A stretch of DNA of 64,000 bases from Vibrio rhizosphaerae (GCF_024347095.1 NZ_AP024903.1:1116001-1180000), one strand, 5' to 3'; shown: positions 41,301-51,487, counted from the stretch's first letter. Notes: a model not told the origin generated them from the sequence alone. Numbers and translations: made by a program.

Positions 41301-43398
41301 AGCCACTCAGGCCGAGGCGGCGGTTGATGAGTCGCCGGAGCATGACGATTTATCGGACTTTATCGATGATGACGCGCTGCCTGAATTTGACGAAACCGCG
41401 GCACTGAATGAACCGGCTGCGACAGATACGGACGAAGGACAACCACAACCGGCGGATCTCGATGATGAGCCGTCTGCCGAGCCAGCCATCGCGCCGGAAG
41501 CGACTCAGGCCGAAGCGACAGTTGATGAGTCGCCGGAGCATGACGACTTATCGGACTTTATTGATGATGACGCGCTGCCTGAATTCGACGAAACAGCGGC
41601 ACTGGATGAATCGGCCGCGGCAGATACCGACGAAGGACAACCACAACCGGCGGATATCGATGATGAGCCGTCTGCTGAGCCAGCCATCGCGCCGGAAGCG
41701 ACTCAGGCCGGGGCGACAGTTGATGAGGAGTCGCTGGAGCATGACGATTTATCGGATTTTATCGATGATGACGCGCTGCCTGAATTTGATGAAACCGCGG
41801 CACTGGATGAATCGGCCGCGGCAGATACGGACGAAGAACAACCGCAACCGGCGGATGTCGATGATGAGCCGTCTGCTGAGGAAGCTGTAGCGCCGGAAGC
41901 CACTCAGGCCGGGGCGGCAGTTGATGAGTCGCCGGAGCATGATGATTTATCGGACTTTATTGATGATGACGCGCTGCCTGAATTCGACGAAACCGCGGCA
42001 CTGAATGAACCGACTGCGACAGATACGGACGAAGGACAACCACAACCGGCGGATCTCGATGATGAGCTGTCTGCTGAGCAAACTGTAGCGCCGGAAGCCA
42101 CTCAGGCCGAGGCGGCAGTTGATGAGCCGCCGGAGCATGATGATTTATCGGACTTTATTGATGATGACGCGCTGCCTGAATTCGACGAAACCGCGGCACT
42201 GGATGAATCGGCTGCGGCAGATACGGACGAAACGCAACCGGCGGATCTCGATGATGAGCCGTCTGATGAGCAAGCCATCGCGCCGGAAGCGACTCAGGCC
42301 GAGGCGGCAGTTGATGAGCCGCCGGAGCATGATGATTTATCGGACTTTATTGATGATGACGCGCTGCCTGAATTTGACGAAACCGCGGCACTGAATGAAC
42401 CGGCTGCGACAGATACGGACGAAGGACAACCACAACCGGCGGATCTCGATGATGAGCTGTCTGCTGAGCAAACTGTAGCGCCGGAAGCGACTCAGGCTGA
42501 GGCGGCGGTTGATGAGCCGCCGGAGCATGATGATTTATCGGACTTTATCGATGATGACGCGCTGCCTGAATTTGACGAAACCGCGGCACTGGATGAATCG
42601 GCTGCGACAGATACCGACGAAGGACAACCACAACCGGCGGATCTCGATGATGAGCCGTCTGCTGAGCAAGCCATCGCGCCGGAGGCGACTCAGGCCGAGG
42701 CGGCGGTTGATGATCAGCCAGAGCACGATGATTTATCTGATTTTATGGATGAAGAAGCTGCTCCTGAACCTTTCCCGAGAACTTCTCTTGATGAAGAGAC
42801 TTTAGGTGCGCTGTTAGATGAAAACGCTGAGCCAGAGCAGTATGTTTTTGAACCCAACTTAGATGAAGAACGGATCGCCAGTGCAGGGATGGATTTTGAT
42901 TCGATGCTGAGTATGGGAGGAGAAGACTGGAATGGGTTCAAGCTTTCTCCGGAACAACAAGCGTCGATTCCTGATGAAGTGCCGGAAGAAGAGCTGGATG
43001 TCTGGCGTACTGAAAACCAAACACATGAACCTCAGGCCGACTCGGAAGACTGGGAAGTTCAGGATGACTTATTCGATAACGATTCTGGACAGAAACGTCA
43101 TTTAACCATTGATGAGCTGATGTCTCAGGTTGAAGGGCATGACCAGCCATTTGAAGAAGTCGATCTTAAGTTAGATGTCGGGTTAAATGAGTTCCCGGAT
43201 GTGATCGGGGATATCACTAATGTTGACGTTGACAGCAATGCAGAAGCCGCAGGAAAGCTTGATTTGGCGAAGATTTACATCGAAATGAATGATGAAGCCG
43301 GTGCGGTGAAATTGCTGGAAGAAGCGATTGTTGATGGCAATGATGAGATTCGTCAGGCTGCCAAACGTTTGATTGATGAGCTGAACCGGAGACATTAA
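38344..43398 (+). CDS. hubP: Polar landmark protein HubP (FimV family)
   Basis: A 1684-residue FimV/HubP homologue. In order: a signal peptide (about 1-25), a LysM-type peptidoglycan-binding domain (about 60-120), a Q/T/P-rich linker, a coiled coil (about 235-285), one membrane helix (about 297-320), a very acidic cytoplasmic region (325-1480) and a C-terminal FimV/TPR-like domain (about 1635-1684). HubP marks the cell poles in Vibrio and recruits ParA1, ParC and FlhG, linking chromosome segregation, flagellum number and chemotaxis. The acidic part contains ten near-identical 66-residue repeats. The position before truA is conserved. Confidence 0.93.
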   Translation: MRQLLKRLLFPLAIAAVSQIFLVHAEGIRLLGPTGQVQSSPQYSEAVRSSAVSSHNEPSKFYGPTSETETLWSIASKLRPSNQVTVQQTLLALYQLNPESFEQQNIHSLIPGSRLRIPSLVQIRSVTTAEATRVMQAHQQRLDQTSRVASTGSSTATNARTVQPAESASVNTTTPSTVPSATKPAQQQTATQQVSLPAEKIIPSEQPAQTEAPQSVLSFSSSSPAGTDSEILALEEKNHRLTLMLSKVQAEVSDLKSELGDENKVRTEVEKLLAEERLKRAEAERMAPTSLDKLLSNGWAVGALALIPGLLIALLIMWLMGRRKSAETPSDVATESKDVSDKPVSIGDAAEIDGNDDELDDLSLDDDLFSTTGSESEENDTQDEADTDDVFAELDDVDLDLDLGDESEEDLFASIDDDGDLVDPDLDSDFSASANGISVNSEDKAVGLEEMERALEDASLAADEEPADSEDFDLSSDDQVGMSQNEIETLLDGDTLDEDLDETELDQSMLDDLLAEEQDDEFDLGGAGLASDSELEALFDSIEQQADLEQLEANSQDDSFLDEAFDSETVDTPDNEDQPESVTDESTALLDELLDESDDSDDELNWDKELEDLGGFELADDSDDESFDFETLDFDEDLDTDSDLDEEAPPLDDGTELFDELLEIEQHSREEDDDFNREGFIDDLISSAPDKDPLLDEVDFETSDSADTSQEDADDFDFNPEIEGSGQAEQDESITANEFGIPQDTDWDLEDELEPSSSLAEAESDATDETQPADIDDERSAEPAIAPEATQAEAAVDESPEHDDLSDFIDDDALPEFDETAALDESAAADTDEGQPQPTDIDDDPSAEQAIAPEATQAEAAVDESPEHDDLSDFIDDDALPEFDETAALDESAAADTDEGQPQPADLDDEPSAEPAITPEATQAEATVDESPEHDDLSDFIDDDALPEFDETAALDESAAADTDEGQPQPADLDDEPSAEPAIAPEATQAEAAVDESPEHDDLSDFIDDDALPEFDETAALNEPAATDTDEGQPQPADLDDEPSAEPAIAPEATQAEATVDESPEHDDLSDFIDDDALPEFDETAALDESAAADTDEGQPQPADIDDEPSAEPAIAPEATQAGATVDEESLEHDDLSDFIDDDALPEFDETAALDESAAADTDEEQPQPADVDDEPSAEEAVAPEATQAGAAVDESPEHDDLSDFIDDDALPEFDETAALNEPTATDTDEGQPQPADLDDELSAEQTVAPEATQAEAAVDEPPEHDDLSDFIDDDALPEFDETAALDESAAADTDETQPADLDDEPSDEQAIAPEATQAEAAVDEPPEHDDLSDFIDDDALPEFDETAALNEPAATDTDEGQPQPADLDDELSAEQTVAPEATQAEAAVDEPPEHDDLSDFIDDDALPEFDETAALDESAATDTDEGQPQPADLDDEPSAEQAIAPEATQAEAAVDDQPEHDDLSDFMDEEAAPEPFPRTSLDEETLGALLDENAEPEQYVFEPNLDEERIASAGMDFDSMLSMGGEDWNGFKLSPEQQASIPDEVPEEELDVWRTENQTHEPQADSEDWEVQDDLFDNDSGQKRHLTIDELMSQVEGHDQPFEEVDLKLDVGLNEFPDVIGDITNVDVDSNAEAAGKLDLAKIYIEMNDEAGAVKLLEEAIVDGNDEIRQAAKRLIDELNRRH
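40744..42720 (+). repeat. Tandem array of ten ~198-bp units inside hubP
   Basis: Units start at 40744, 40942, 41140, 41338, 41536, 41737, 41935, 42133, 42325 and 42523. Each encodes about 66 residues beginning EHDDLSDFIDDDALPEF. Unit 5 has one extra codon (201 bp) and unit 8 lacks two (192 bp). A half unit precedes the array (about 40648-40743) and a degenerate start of an eleventh unit follows (42721-42750). The DNA is nearly identical between units, including third codon positions. Confidence 0.97.
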
Positions 43399-43528
43399 CG
43401 GGTGAAGAGACTCGAATGACCCACAAAGCGCTGCTATCTATGGAGACTCAAGGGACATTGCTTGTAGTCCATTAGAAATTTTTTCAATTTGCGATTATAC
43501 TGCCGGGCCTGTTTGATAAGAGATGTAG

Positions 43529-44335
43529 ATGATGAGAATCGCTTTAGGTGTTGAGTATCATGGCGCTCATTATTATGGCTGGCAGCGACAACGGGAAGTC
43601 CCGAGTGTTCAGGAAGCGTTGGAGAAAGCGTTAAGCCAAGTTGCGAATCATCCGATAGAGGTTCAGTGTGCTGGCCGAACGGATGCGGGGGTTCACGGCA
43701 CGGGGCAAGTGGTTCATTTTGATACCGAGGTGCAGCGAAAAACCGCAGCATGGACCATGGGTGTGAATGCGAATTTACCTCAAGACATTGCTGTTCGGTG
43801 GGCACAGGAAGTTCCTGATACCTTTCACGCCCGTTTTTCAGCAACAGCGAGGCGTTATCGCTACGTGATATATAATGATAACTTGCGACCTGCGATTTTA
43901 TCCGCAGGGGTCAGTCATTATCATGGTGATTTATGCGTAGAAAGGATGCACCAAGCCGGGCAGTTCTTATTGGGGGAAAATGATTTTACCTCGTTCAGAG
44001 CCGTGCATTGCCAGTCACGTAGTCCGTGGCGGAATGTCATGCATTTGCAAGTGACGCGTCACAATCGTTATGTTGTGATTGATATTAAGGCAAATGCATT
44101 TGTCCACCATATGGTCAGAAATATTGCCGGGAGCTTAATTGCTGTCGGCAGAGGTGAGCAAGAGCCTGAATGGATCCAATGGCTATTGGACGCAAAAGAT
44201 CGGAAGCTTGCGGCTGCAACTGCAAAAGCCGAGGGGCTTTATTTGGTTGAAGTCGAGTATCCGCAAACATTTAATTTACCGGAACAACCCGTTGGTCCGT
44301 TATTTTTACCTGATACGTTGAACGAGTTGCGTTAG
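43529..44335 (+). CDS. truA: tRNA pseudouridine synthase A
   Basis: The 268-residue enzyme has the catalytic aspartate Asp52 in AGRTDAGVH, an N-terminal [12 protein letters not shown] and the C-terminal family motif [11 protein letters not shown]. It makes pseudouridine at positions 38-40 of the tRNA anticodon stem. Two successive ATG codons (43529 and 43532) could start it. It lies 130 bp after hubP, the usual fimV/hubP-truA order. Confidence 0.96.
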   Translation: MMRIALGVEYHGAHYYGWQRQREVPSVQEALEKALSQVANHPIEVQCAGRTDAGVHGTGQVVHFDTEVQRKTAAWTMGVNANLPQDIAVRWAQEVPDTFHARFSATARRYRYVIYNDNLRPAILSAGVSHYHGDLCVERMHQAGQFLLGENDFTSFRAVHCQSRSPWRNVMHLQVTRHNRYVVIDIKANAFVHHMVRNIAGSLIAVGRGEQEPEWIQWLLDAKDRKLAAATAKAEGLYLVEVEYPQTFNLPEQPVGPLFLPDTLNELR

Positions 44336-44496
44336 TCTGGTTCAAATGATGATTCAGCGTGTTGCAACTTCGTTTCACGAAGGTACAACCAGTTTTTTAT
44401 CAACATACCGAGGTTTATGTGATTTAATCCTCTGGGTGTTTATTGTCGAATAATTTTCTCTTGCCGTTGCAAGGGAGAGGAGTAAGGGTCTTCCAC

Positions 44497-45411
44497 ATGA
44501 GTTGGCTTGAAAAGATTTTAGAGAAAAGCAATATTGTCAGTTCGCGAAAAGCATCAATTCCTGAAGGTGTTTGGACAAAATGTACGTCTTGTGAACAAGT
44601 CCTTTATTATGCTGAGCTTGAGCGTAATTTAGAAGTTTGTCCAAAGTGTAATCACCATATGCGGATGAGTGCGCGTCGTCGTCTGGAAAAATTTCTTGAT
44701 GAAGGCAACCGCACCGAGATCGGTGAGGCATTAGAGCCACAGGACAAGTTAAAATTTAAAGACTCAAAACGTTATAAAGAGCGGCTTGCTGCGGCACAGA
44801 AAACGAGTGGCGAGAAAGATGCCCTCGTCGTCATGAAAGGAGAACTTCTCGGTTATCCACTGGTTGCTTGTGCATTTGAGTTCTCCTTTATGGCGGGTTC
44901 GATGGGGTCTGTTGTTGGCGCGCGTTTTGTAAAAGCGGTTGAAGCTGCAATTGAAGCCAAGTGTGGTTTGATCTGTTTTTCTGCCAGTGGCGGTGCCCGG
45001 ATGCAAGAAGCGCTCATGTCACTGATGCAAATGGCAAAAACCAGTGCCGCACTGGAACGTTTATCGCAAAATGGCTTACCGTTTATCTCGGTGATGACTG
45101 ACCCGACTATGGGGGGCGTTTCTGCGAGTTTGGCAATGCTCGGGGATATTAACATTGGTGAGCCAAAAGCCGTGATTGGGTTTGCTGGCCGTCGTGTTAT
45201 TGAACAGACCGTCCGTGAAGATCTTCCTGAAGGTTTCCAGCGTAGTGAATTTCTTCTGGAGCATGGCGCGATTGATATGATTGTTGACCGTCGCGAAATG
45301 CGTGCTCAGATTGCAAGCCTGTTGGGTAAAATGATGAATTACCCGGCTCCGGCGACAGAATCCGGAAATGATAGCGCTTATACGGTACCCGAAGCTGAAA
45401 AAAAAGAGTAA
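44497..45411 (+). CDS. accD: Acetyl-CoA carboxylase carboxyltransferase beta subunit
   Basis: The 304-residue protein has an N-terminal zinc ribbon with Cys29, Cys32, Cys48 and Cys51 (CTSC and CPKC) and a crotonase-fold carboxyltransferase domain including [10 protein letters not shown] and [11 protein letters not shown]. With AccA it moves the carboxyl group to acetyl-CoA, the first committed step of fatty-acid synthesis. ATG 44497 (MSWLEKIL) is the family start; an upstream in-frame start adds 18 unconserved residues. dedA, found between truA and accD in E. coli, is missing. Confidence 0.97.
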   Translation: MSWLEKILEKSNIVSSRKASIPEGVWTKCTSCEQVLYYAELERNLEVCPKCNHHMRMSARRRLEKFLDEGNRTEIGEALEPQDKLKFKDSKRYKERLAAAQKTSGEKDALVVMKGELLGYPLVACAFEFSFMAGSMGSVVGARFVKAVEAAIEAKCGLICFSASGGARMQEALMSLMQMAKTSAALERLSQNGLPFISVMTDPTMGGVSASLAMLGDINIGEPKAVIGFAGRRVIEQTVREDLPEGFQRSEFLLEHGAIDMIVDRREMRAQIASLLGKMMNYPAPATESGNDSAYTVPEAEKKE

Positions 45412-45447
45412 AGTAGTTCTCCCATATTTTAATAGTATGCTTGTTTA

Positions 45448-46710
45448 ATGAGTCAGAACGCTATACCACAAGCCACATCCTCATTATCGATGTGGCTTGA
45501 TTACTTATCCAGTATCCATCATTCATCCATAGATTTAGGTCTTGATCGTGTTCAGGTTGTGGCCCAGAGAGCCAACCTTACCAAACCTGCACCAACCATT
45601 ATTACGGTTGCCGGGACAAATGGTAAAGGTTCTACCTGTGCGATTCTTGAAGCGATCCTGCTTGCTGCGGGCTACTCCGTGGGGGTCTACAGCTCCCCTC
45701 ATCTTATTTGCTACAACGAACGCGTCCGGATCAATGGCAAAGTATTAGCTGACGAATACCACACGCGTGCATTTGACTGGATTGAAAAACACCGCGGAAC
45801 GACAAGTCTGAGCTTTTTTGAGTTCGGAACGCTGGCTGCATTGCGGTTATTGCAAGAAGAGCAAGTTGATGTCGCAATCCTTGAAGTCGGTTTAGGTGGT
45901 CGGTTAGATGCGACCAATGTCGTTGATCACGATGTATCAGTCATCACGAGTCTGGCGATTGACCATGTTGATTGGCTGGGGAGTGACTTGGGACAGATTG
46001 GGTATGAAAAAGCGGGGATTTTCCGTGCCGGTCGCCCCGCTATATGTGGTGAACCTCATCCACCGGCAACCGTTGCTGCCTATGCTGATGAAATCGGCGC
46101 TGAATTCTTTCAGGTTGGGATTCAATTTGATTATCAGGGTGCAGACGATGGGTGGCATTGGCAGCATGGCGCTTTTGATCTCCGTGATTTACCGAAGCCG
46201 CAATTGCCGTTACCCAATGCCGCAACTGCTTTGATGGCGCTTGGATGTGCCGGTTTAGATATCAGCGATATCAATATTGTTGAGGGCTTAAAGTGTGCCA
46301 TGTTGCCCGGCAGAATGCAGCAGATCAGCCAGCAGCCGGTGATTCTGCTTGATGTGGCGCACAATCCTCATTCAGCCTCTTATCTGGCCTCACAAATAAA
46401 GCAGCGTTTCTCAAATAAGAAGATCCATCTGGTTATCGGCATGTTACATGACAAAGATATTCAGGAAACCATCTCTGCGTTATCAGCGGTGGTTGACCAC
46501 TGGTATCCGGCGTCTTTAACCGGGCCTCGTGCGGCTTTTGCCAGCGAGTTGAATCGTTATATTCCTGTTCCTAGTCAAACCTATGAATCACCGGTTCAGG
46601 CTTTTAAAGCTGCGATGACACGAGCAAATGAAAATGATGCCATTATCGTTGCGGGTTCGTTTCATACGGTTGGAGAAGTTTTGGATTTTTGGAATAAACG
46701 AGGAGTGTAA
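45448..46710 (+). CDS. folC: Bifunctional folylpolyglutamate/dihydrofolate synthase
   Basis: A 420-residue Mur-ligase-type enzyme. The P-loop TVAGTNGKGSTCA is near residue 55, and LEVGLGGRLDATN and LDVAHNPHS form the other ATP and substrate regions. It makes dihydrofolate from dihydropteroate and adds glutamates to folates. It is 36 bp after accD and 6 bp before dedD, so these genes are probably one transcript. Confidence 0.96.
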   Translation: MSQNAIPQATSSLSMWLDYLSSIHHSSIDLGLDRVQVVAQRANLTKPAPTIITVAGTNGKGSTCAILEAILLAAGYSVGVYSSPHLICYNERVRINGKVLADEYHTRAFDWIEKHRGTTSLSFFEFGTLAALRLLQEEQVDVAILEVGLGGRLDATNVVDHDVSVITSLAIDHVDWLGSDLGQIGYEKAGIFRAGRPAICGEPHPPATVAAYADEIGAEFFQVGIQFDYQGADDGWHWQHGAFDLRDLPKPQLPLPNAATALMALGCAGLDISDINIVEGLKCAMLPGRMQQISQQPVILLDVAHNPHSASYLASQIKQRFSNKKIHLVIGMLHDKDIQETISALSAVVDHWYPASLTGPRAAFASELNRYIPVPSQTYESPVQAFKAAMTRANENDAIIVAGSFHTVGEVLDFWNKRGV

Positions 46711-46716
46711 ACAGAG

Positions 46717-47253
46717 ATGGCAAGTCGATTCCAAAGTCGTTTAGTTGGAACCGTTGTATTGGTTGCACTGGGTGTCATTATTCTTCCGGATATTCTGGAC
46801 GGACAAAAATCACATTACAAAGAAGAGGTTGCCAGTATTCCTCTGAAACCCGACGTTGATCAAGAAACGGAACAATATCAAATATTAGAGCCTGAGACCG
46901 ATCAGCTCTCTCTCCCGGATTCCCCAGTGACAGTTAAAGAAAATACCGATGAGAAAGCCTCGGATGATGCTGTTTCTGTTCAGGTACAAACGTCGTCGGA
47001 GGCGGATGATTTTCAGAGTAGTGGTTGGATCATTCAATTGATGGCACTCAAAAATAGTGATAATGCGCAGAAATTGGTCGCAGATTTGCAAAAGCGGGGT
47101 TATCAGGCGCATACCAAACAGGAAAATGGCTACACGCGTGTGATTATCGGACCCGATGTTTCAAAAAGCAAAATGGAAAGACAATTGGCTGAATTAGAAA
47201 AAATAACCGGCGCAAAGGGTCAATTGCTCAAATTTAAACCGTTAAATCCGTAA
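46717..47253 (+). CDS. dedD: SPOR-domain division protein DedD
   Basis: The 178-residue protein has a single N-terminal membrane helix (about residues 9-27), an acidic linker (about 40-100) and a C-terminal SPOR domain (about 105-176; WIIQLMALKNSDNA). SPOR domains bind denuded septal peptidoglycan, and DedD helps septation. It starts 6 bp after folC, suggesting translational coupling. The PurR box for cvpA-purF overlaps its stop codon. Confidence 0.92.
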   Translation: MASRFQSRLVGTVVLVALGVIILPDILDGQKSHYKEEVASIPLKPDVDQETEQYQILEPETDQLSLPDSPVTVKENTDEKASDDAVSVQVQTSSEADDFQSSGWIIQLMALKNSDNAQKLVADLQKRGYQAHTKQENGYTRVIIGPDVSKSKMERQLAELEKITGAKGQLLKFKPLNP

Positions 47254-47267
47254 GAAAACGTTTGCGT
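47252..47267 (+). promoter_or_regulatory. PurR operator before cvpA-purF
   Basis: The 16-mer AAGAAAACGTTTGCGT matches the E. coli PurR consensus ACGCAAACGTTTGCGT at 14 of 16 positions. TTGCGT at its end could be a -35 element, with TAGAAT at 47283-47288 as -10. It lies about 50 bp before the cvpA start, as in the E. coli cvpA-purF operon. Confidence 0.82.
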
Positions 47268-47315
47268 CGCCATTTTTTCTGTTAGAATGCGCGCCATCTT
47301 AGAATGAGAGAATGT

Positions 47316-47807
47316 ATGAACTGGTTAGATATTGTCATTTTAAGTGTGATTGGCCTGTCAGCAGTGATCAGCCTGATTCGTGGTTTTGCGAAAGAGGCAT
47401 TGTCACTGGGCACTTGGCTACTTGCATTTTTTATTGCAAGTCATTATTACCCAAAGCTGGCTGTTTATTATACAAATATTCAGGATGACATGTTCCGCAA
47501 CGGTGCCGCGATTGCGACGTTGTTTATTGCAACATTAATTGTTGGTGCGTTAGTGAATTATGTGATTGCCCAGCTGGTACAAAAAACAGGGCTTTCAGGT
47601 ACGGATCGGGTTCTTGGCGTCGTATTTGGCGGACTCCGGGGCGTTCTGATCATTGCTGCGGTTCTGTTTTTTATGGATGCGTTTACTGCGTTTCCAAGTT
47701 CAAAATGGTGGGAAAATTCACAATTAGTGCCACAATTCCGGTGGATCATTGTGCAGTTTTTCGAACATTTGAAAACATCATCTAGTTTTCTGACCGGTGC
47801 GGTATAA
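47316..47807 (+). CDS. cvpA: CvpA family membrane protein
   Basis: The 163-residue inner-membrane protein has four hydrophobic segments (about residues 5-25, 30-48, 65-88 and 102-122), typical of CvpA, known for colicin V production. The family is now linked to envelope stress and bile tolerance, though its activity is unclear. ATG 47316 (MNWLDIVIL) fits the family and has GAGAG upstream. The ATG four codons earlier adds unconserved residues. It precedes purF under a PurR box. Confidence 0.92.
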   Translation: MNWLDIVILSVIGLSAVISLIRGFAKEALSLGTWLLAFFIASHYYPKLAVYYTNIQDDMFRNGAAIATLFIATLIVGALVNYVIAQLVQKTGLSGTDRVLGVVFGGLRGVLIIAAVLFFMDAFTAFPSSKWWENSQLVPQFRWIIVQFFEHLKTSSSFLTGAV

Positions 47808-47844
47808 ATCGACCGGTATAATGTCGCAAATCGAGGATTAAGAC

Positions 47845-49359
47845 ATGTGTGGTATTGTTGGAATTGTTGGTTCAACGCTTGTCAACCAGTCTATCTATGA
47901 TGCTTTGACTGTGTTACAGCATCGCGGCCAAGATGCTGCGGGTATTTGTACCATAGATAGCAATCGTTTTCGTCTGCGTAAAGCAAATGGATTGGTGAAA
48001 GATGTATTTGCTGCAAAGCATATGCAACGCCTACAAGGAACGGTTGGTATCGGACATGTCCGTTATCCGACAGCGGGGAGTTCAAGCGCATCTGAGGCGC
48101 AACCTTTTTATGTTAACTCACCGTTTGGTATCACACTGGCTCATAATGGTAATTTAACCAATGCCCAGCATGTTCGGGATAAACTATTTGAAAAAGATCG
48201 CCGTCATGTCAATACGACTTCTGATTCTGAGGTGTTGTTGAATGTACTGGCGCATGAAATTGATACGGTCAAAGGCAATGTTACTGCGGAAGATGTATTT
48301 CGCGCTGTAACCAATGTTCATCGCACGATTAAGGGGGCTTATGCCGTTGTGGCGATGATTATCGGTCATGGCATGATCGCCTTCCGGGATCCAAATGGTA
48401 TTCGTCCTTTGTGCTTGGGTAAGCGCAGTGTTGATGGAAAAACCGAGTATATGGTCGCTTCTGAGTCCGTTGCATTGGATGCTGTCGGATTTGAAGTGAT
48501 GCGTGATATTGCGCCGGGTGAAGCAATTTATGTCACCTTTGAAGGTGAGCTCTATACACATCAATGTGCGGATAATCCTCAACTGAATCCGTGTATTTTT
48601 GAGTTTGTTTATTTTGCGCGTCCTGACTCTTTCATCGATCAAATTTCTGTCTATAGCGCCCGGGTTGAAATGGGTAAAAAGCTGGGAGAGCGCATTCAGC
48701 AGGATTATGCTGACCTCGATATTGACGTCGTGATCCCAATCCCTGAAACTTCATGTGATATTGCCCTGCAAATTGCACAGGCGCTCGATAAACCGTATCG
48801 GCAGGGATTTGTCAAAAACCGCTATGTTGGCCGGACTTTCATTATGCCGGGTCAGCAGCAGCGCCGTAAGTCTGTACGCAGAAAGCTCAACGCGATTCGT
48901 TCTGAGTTTAAAGATAAAAATGTTCTGCTGGTGGATGATTCAATTGTTCGGGGAACCACATCAGAGCAGATTATCGAAATGGCTCGCGATTCCGGGGCGA
49001 AAAAAGTCTATATGGTTTCTGCCGCACCGGAGATTCGTTTCCCCAATGTTTACGGGATCGATATGCCAAGTGCGAATGAGCTGATTGCTCATGGGCGGGA
49101 CAATGAATCTATCTGCCGTCAAATCGGTGCCGATGCTTTGATCTTCCAGACCATTGAAGATCTGGTTAGTGCCGTGGGTATCGGCAATCCGAGTATCAGT
49201 CGCTTTGAAACCTCGGTCTTTAACGGTGAGTACGTGACCGGTGATATTGATCAGGACTATCTGGACTATCTGGAAGCGATGAGAAACGATGATGCGAAAG
49301 AGCAGAAAGAGATTCAGCAAGAATTAGCGAGTCTCGAACTCTATAATGAAGAAAACTGA
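47845..49359 (+). CDS. purF: Amidophosphoribosyltransferase
   Basis: A 504-residue enzyme with an N-terminal class II glutaminase domain whose nucleophile is Cys2 (MCGIVGIVG). The phosphoribosyltransferase domain carries the PRPP motif [13 protein letters not shown] near residue 365. It makes phosphoribosylamine, the first step of purine synthesis. It lies 37 bp after cvpA and is followed by a terminator. Confidence 0.98.
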   Translation: MCGIVGIVGSTLVNQSIYDALTVLQHRGQDAAGICTIDSNRFRLRKANGLVKDVFAAKHMQRLQGTVGIGHVRYPTAGSSSASEAQPFYVNSPFGITLAHNGNLTNAQHVRDKLFEKDRRHVNTTSDSEVLLNVLAHEIDTVKGNVTAEDVFRAVTNVHRTIKGAYAVVAMIIGHGMIAFRDPNGIRPLCLGKRSVDGKTEYMVASESVALDAVGFEVMRDIAPGEAIYVTFEGELYTHQCADNPQLNPCIFEFVYFARPDSFIDQISVYSARVEMGKKLGERIQQDYADLDIDVVIPIPETSCDIALQIAQALDKPYRQGFVKNRYVGRTFIMPGQQQRRKSVRRKLNAIRSEFKDKNVLLVDDSIVRGTTSEQIIEMARDSGAKKVYMVSAAPEIRFPNVYGIDMPSANELIAHGRDNESICRQIGADALIFQTIEDLVSAVGIGNPSISRFETSVFNGEYVTGDIDQDYLDYLEAMRNDDAKEQKEIQQELASLELYNEEN

Positions 49360-49409
49360 GTGTCGGGTTGAATAATACTCGGAATCAATCGTTACTCACT
49401 GATATGAAT

Positions 49410-49435
49410 AAGGCTTCCATGTGGAAGCCTTTTTT
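49410..49435 (+). terminator. Intrinsic terminator of purF
   Basis: AAGGCTTCCA and TGGAAGCCTT pair perfectly around a 2-nt loop, with Ts following. It lies about 50 bp after the purF stop and between converging genes. Confidence 0.93.
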
Positions 49436-49468
49436 ATGGTCGGTTTTCAGCACGCGACAGGGGAGTCG

Positions 49469-50797
49469 CTACAGAACCATTGCCGCTATCCAGCCAAAGA
49501 TAATCAACGGGATATTATAGTGAATAAACGTTGGCACAACGGTTTCCCAGACGTGTTCATGCTGTCCGTCTGCGTTGAGCCCGGAAGTGGGGCCGAGTGT
49601 TGAATCCGATGCCGGAGAGCCCGCATCACCTAATGCTGCGGCGGTACCAACCAATGCGATTGTTGCCATTGGTGAGAAACCGAAAGCGGCCGCGAGCGGG
49701 ACGTAAATAGTTGCAATAATCGGAATCGTCGAAAATGAAGAGCCGATTCCCATGGTGACTAAGAGGCCGACAACCAGCATGAGCAGAGCCGCCAATGGCT
49801 TATTGTCCCCAATACTATGAGAGAGTGATGTGACCAGCGATTCGACCCCGCCGGTCTGTTTCATCACCGCAGCAAAGCCTGCGGCCGCAATCATAATAAA
49901 GCCGATCATCGCCATCATATGTACCCCTTTGGTAAAGACATCGTGGGTCTCTTTCCAAGCGATAACCCCACCAAAGGTAAATACCATAAATCCAGTGAGT
50001 GCACCGATAATCATTGAACCTGTCAATAACTGCACGCTGAGGGCTGCAACAATCCCGATCGCTGCCGTCAGAATATATCGACCATTAATGTGATGTCCCT
50101 GATTATGATGAACTTCGGTCAATTCCGTTTTCCGGTATTCTCTGGGTTTGCGATAACTAAAGAACACGGCAATCAAAAGCCCAACCACCATGCCGGCGCC
50201 TGGCAGCAACATTGCAGTTGGAATTTGGCTCGCTGTGACATTGACTAAGCCATTTCCCTGAAGGTTTTTCAGCAGAATATCTTTTAAGAAAATGCCACCG
50301 AAACCAATTGGCAGAACCATGTAAGGGGTAATGAGGCCAAATGTGAGAATACAGGCAATCAGACGCCGATCTAATTTGAGTTTGGCAAAAACACCCAGCA
50401 GTGGCGGAATCAAAATGGGAATAAACGCAATATGGACCGGAATAATATTCTGAGACGACATCGTCACCAGAATGAGTGCGATTAACACCGCATATTTCAA
50501 ACCGGTCTGTGTTTCCTGCTGCTCTTTGCCATGAATTTTGCGAATGACCAGATGAGCAACTAAATCGGTGAGACCGGATTTAGAGATAGCGACAGCAAAT
50601 GCACCGAGCATGGCATAACTGAGAGCGATCGTCGCACCGCCGCCAAGGCCACTTTCAAATGCTGCGACGGATTCATTCAGGCTCATGCCGGAAACAAGCC
50701 CGCCAACAATCGCACTAAATGTCAGTGCGACGACAACGTTGACACGAAGCAGTGCAAGTATCAGCATGATACAGACTGAAATAACGACAGGGTTCAT
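49469..50797 (-). CDS. Na+/H+ antiporter-family permease
   Basis: The 442-residue polytopic membrane protein has about 11-12 hydrophobic spans. Conserved stretches such as [22 protein letters not shown] and [23 protein letters not shown] place it in the NhaC-like Na+/H+ antiporter family (COG2056 type, related to YuiF). Some members are proposed amino-acid exporters or permeases, so substrate is uncertain. It lies 33 bp downstream of rnt on the same strand and may be co-transcribed. Confidence 0.82.
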   Translation of the reverse strand: MNPVVISVCIMLILALLRVNVVVALTFSAIVGGLVSGMSLNESVAAFESGLGGGATIALSYAMLGAFAVAISKSGLTDLVAHLVIRKIHGKEQQETQTGLKYAVLIALILVTMSSQNIIPVHIAFIPILIPPLLGVFAKLKLDRRLIACILTFGLITPYMVLPIGFGGIFLKDILLKNLQGNGLVNVTASQIPTAMLLPGAGMVVGLLIAVFFSYRKPREYRKTELTEVHHNQGHHINGRYILTAAIGIVAALSVQLLTGSMIIGALTGFMVFTFGGVIAWKETHDVFTKGVHMMAMIGFIMIAAAGFAAVMKQTGGVESLVTSLSHSIGDNKPLAALLMLVVGLLVTMGIGSSFSTIPIIATIYVPLAAAFGFSPMATIALVGTAAALGDAGSPASDSTLGPTSGLNADGQHEHVWETVVPTFIHYNIPLIIFGWIAAMVL

Positions 50798-50830
50798 ACA
50801 ATTCTCGTGTTGTAGTATTTTGAATTAGGG

Positions 50831-51487
50831 TTAGTTTTCTTCTGATGTGGCATCGGATAGCGGCCAGCCGCCTAATGCCTGCCATTGATTAACAATCCCA
50901 CAGAACAGATCCGCTGTTTTCCGGGTGTCATAAAGTGCTGAATGTGCTTCTTTATTATCAAATGAAATCCCAGCAGCACGGCAGGCTTTTGCAAGGACGG
51001 TTTGTCCGTAGGCCAGGCCGCTTAAAGTTGCGGTATCAAACGTTGCGAAGGGATGAAAAGGAACCCGTTTGAGGTGGCAGCGTTCACTGGCTGCCATGAC
51101 AAAGCGATGATCGAATGTTGCATTATGTGCCACAATGATGGCCCGGCTGCATTCGGCTTCCTTTTGTTCTTTACGAACCTGCCGATAGATTTCTTTCAGG
51201 GCTTCCATTTCACTGACCGCTCCTCTCAGCGGGCTGAATGGGTCATAAATACCATTAAATTCCAGCGCTTCTTTTTCCAGATTGGCCCCTTCGAATGGTT
51301 CGATGTGAAAATGAAGCGTGGTTGCTGGCTGAAGTTGTCCTTCGGCATCCATTTTGAGTGTGATGGCACAAATCTCAAGCAGTGCATCTGTCTCAGCATT
51401 AAAACCGGCTGTCTCGACATCGATAACAACGGGTAGATAGCCCCGAAAGCGATTTTTTAAACGTGGGATGTTGTTTACTTCCGTCAT
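50831..51487 (-). CDS. rnt: Ribonuclease T
   Basis: A 218-residue DEDDh exonuclease. With the start at ATG 51487 ([11 protein letters not shown]) the catalytic residues Asp23 and Glu25 ([10 protein letters not shown]) take their E. coli numbers. NATFDHRF and [12 protein letters not shown] supply the other aspartates and the histidine. It trims tRNA CCA ends and the 3' ends of stable RNAs. An ATG three codons earlier sits too close to the AGGT site. It precedes the antiporter-family gene. Confidence 0.95.
   Translation of the reverse strand: MTEVNNIPRLKNRFRGYLPVVIDVETAGFNAETDALLEICAITLKMDAEGQLQPATTLHFHIEPFEGANLEKEALEFNGIYDPFSPLRGAVSEMEALKEIYRQVRKEQKEAECSRAIIVAHNATFDHRFVMAASERCHLKRVPFHPFATFDTATLSGLAYGQTVLAKACRAAGISFDNKEAHSALYDTRKTADLFCGIVNQWQALGGWPLSDATSEEN

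Noticed and set aside
40744..42720. CRISPR-like regular repetition
   Set aside because: The period is about 198 bp, in frame, with no short repeat-spacer structure; it is a protein-coding tandem repeat.
40670..42805. Several 60-245 codon open frames in other reading frames across the hubP repeats
   Set aside because: They repeat with the same period as the hubP units and consist of low-complexity Arg/Met- or Ser-rich peptides; they are by-products of the repeated GAT/GAA-rich DNA.
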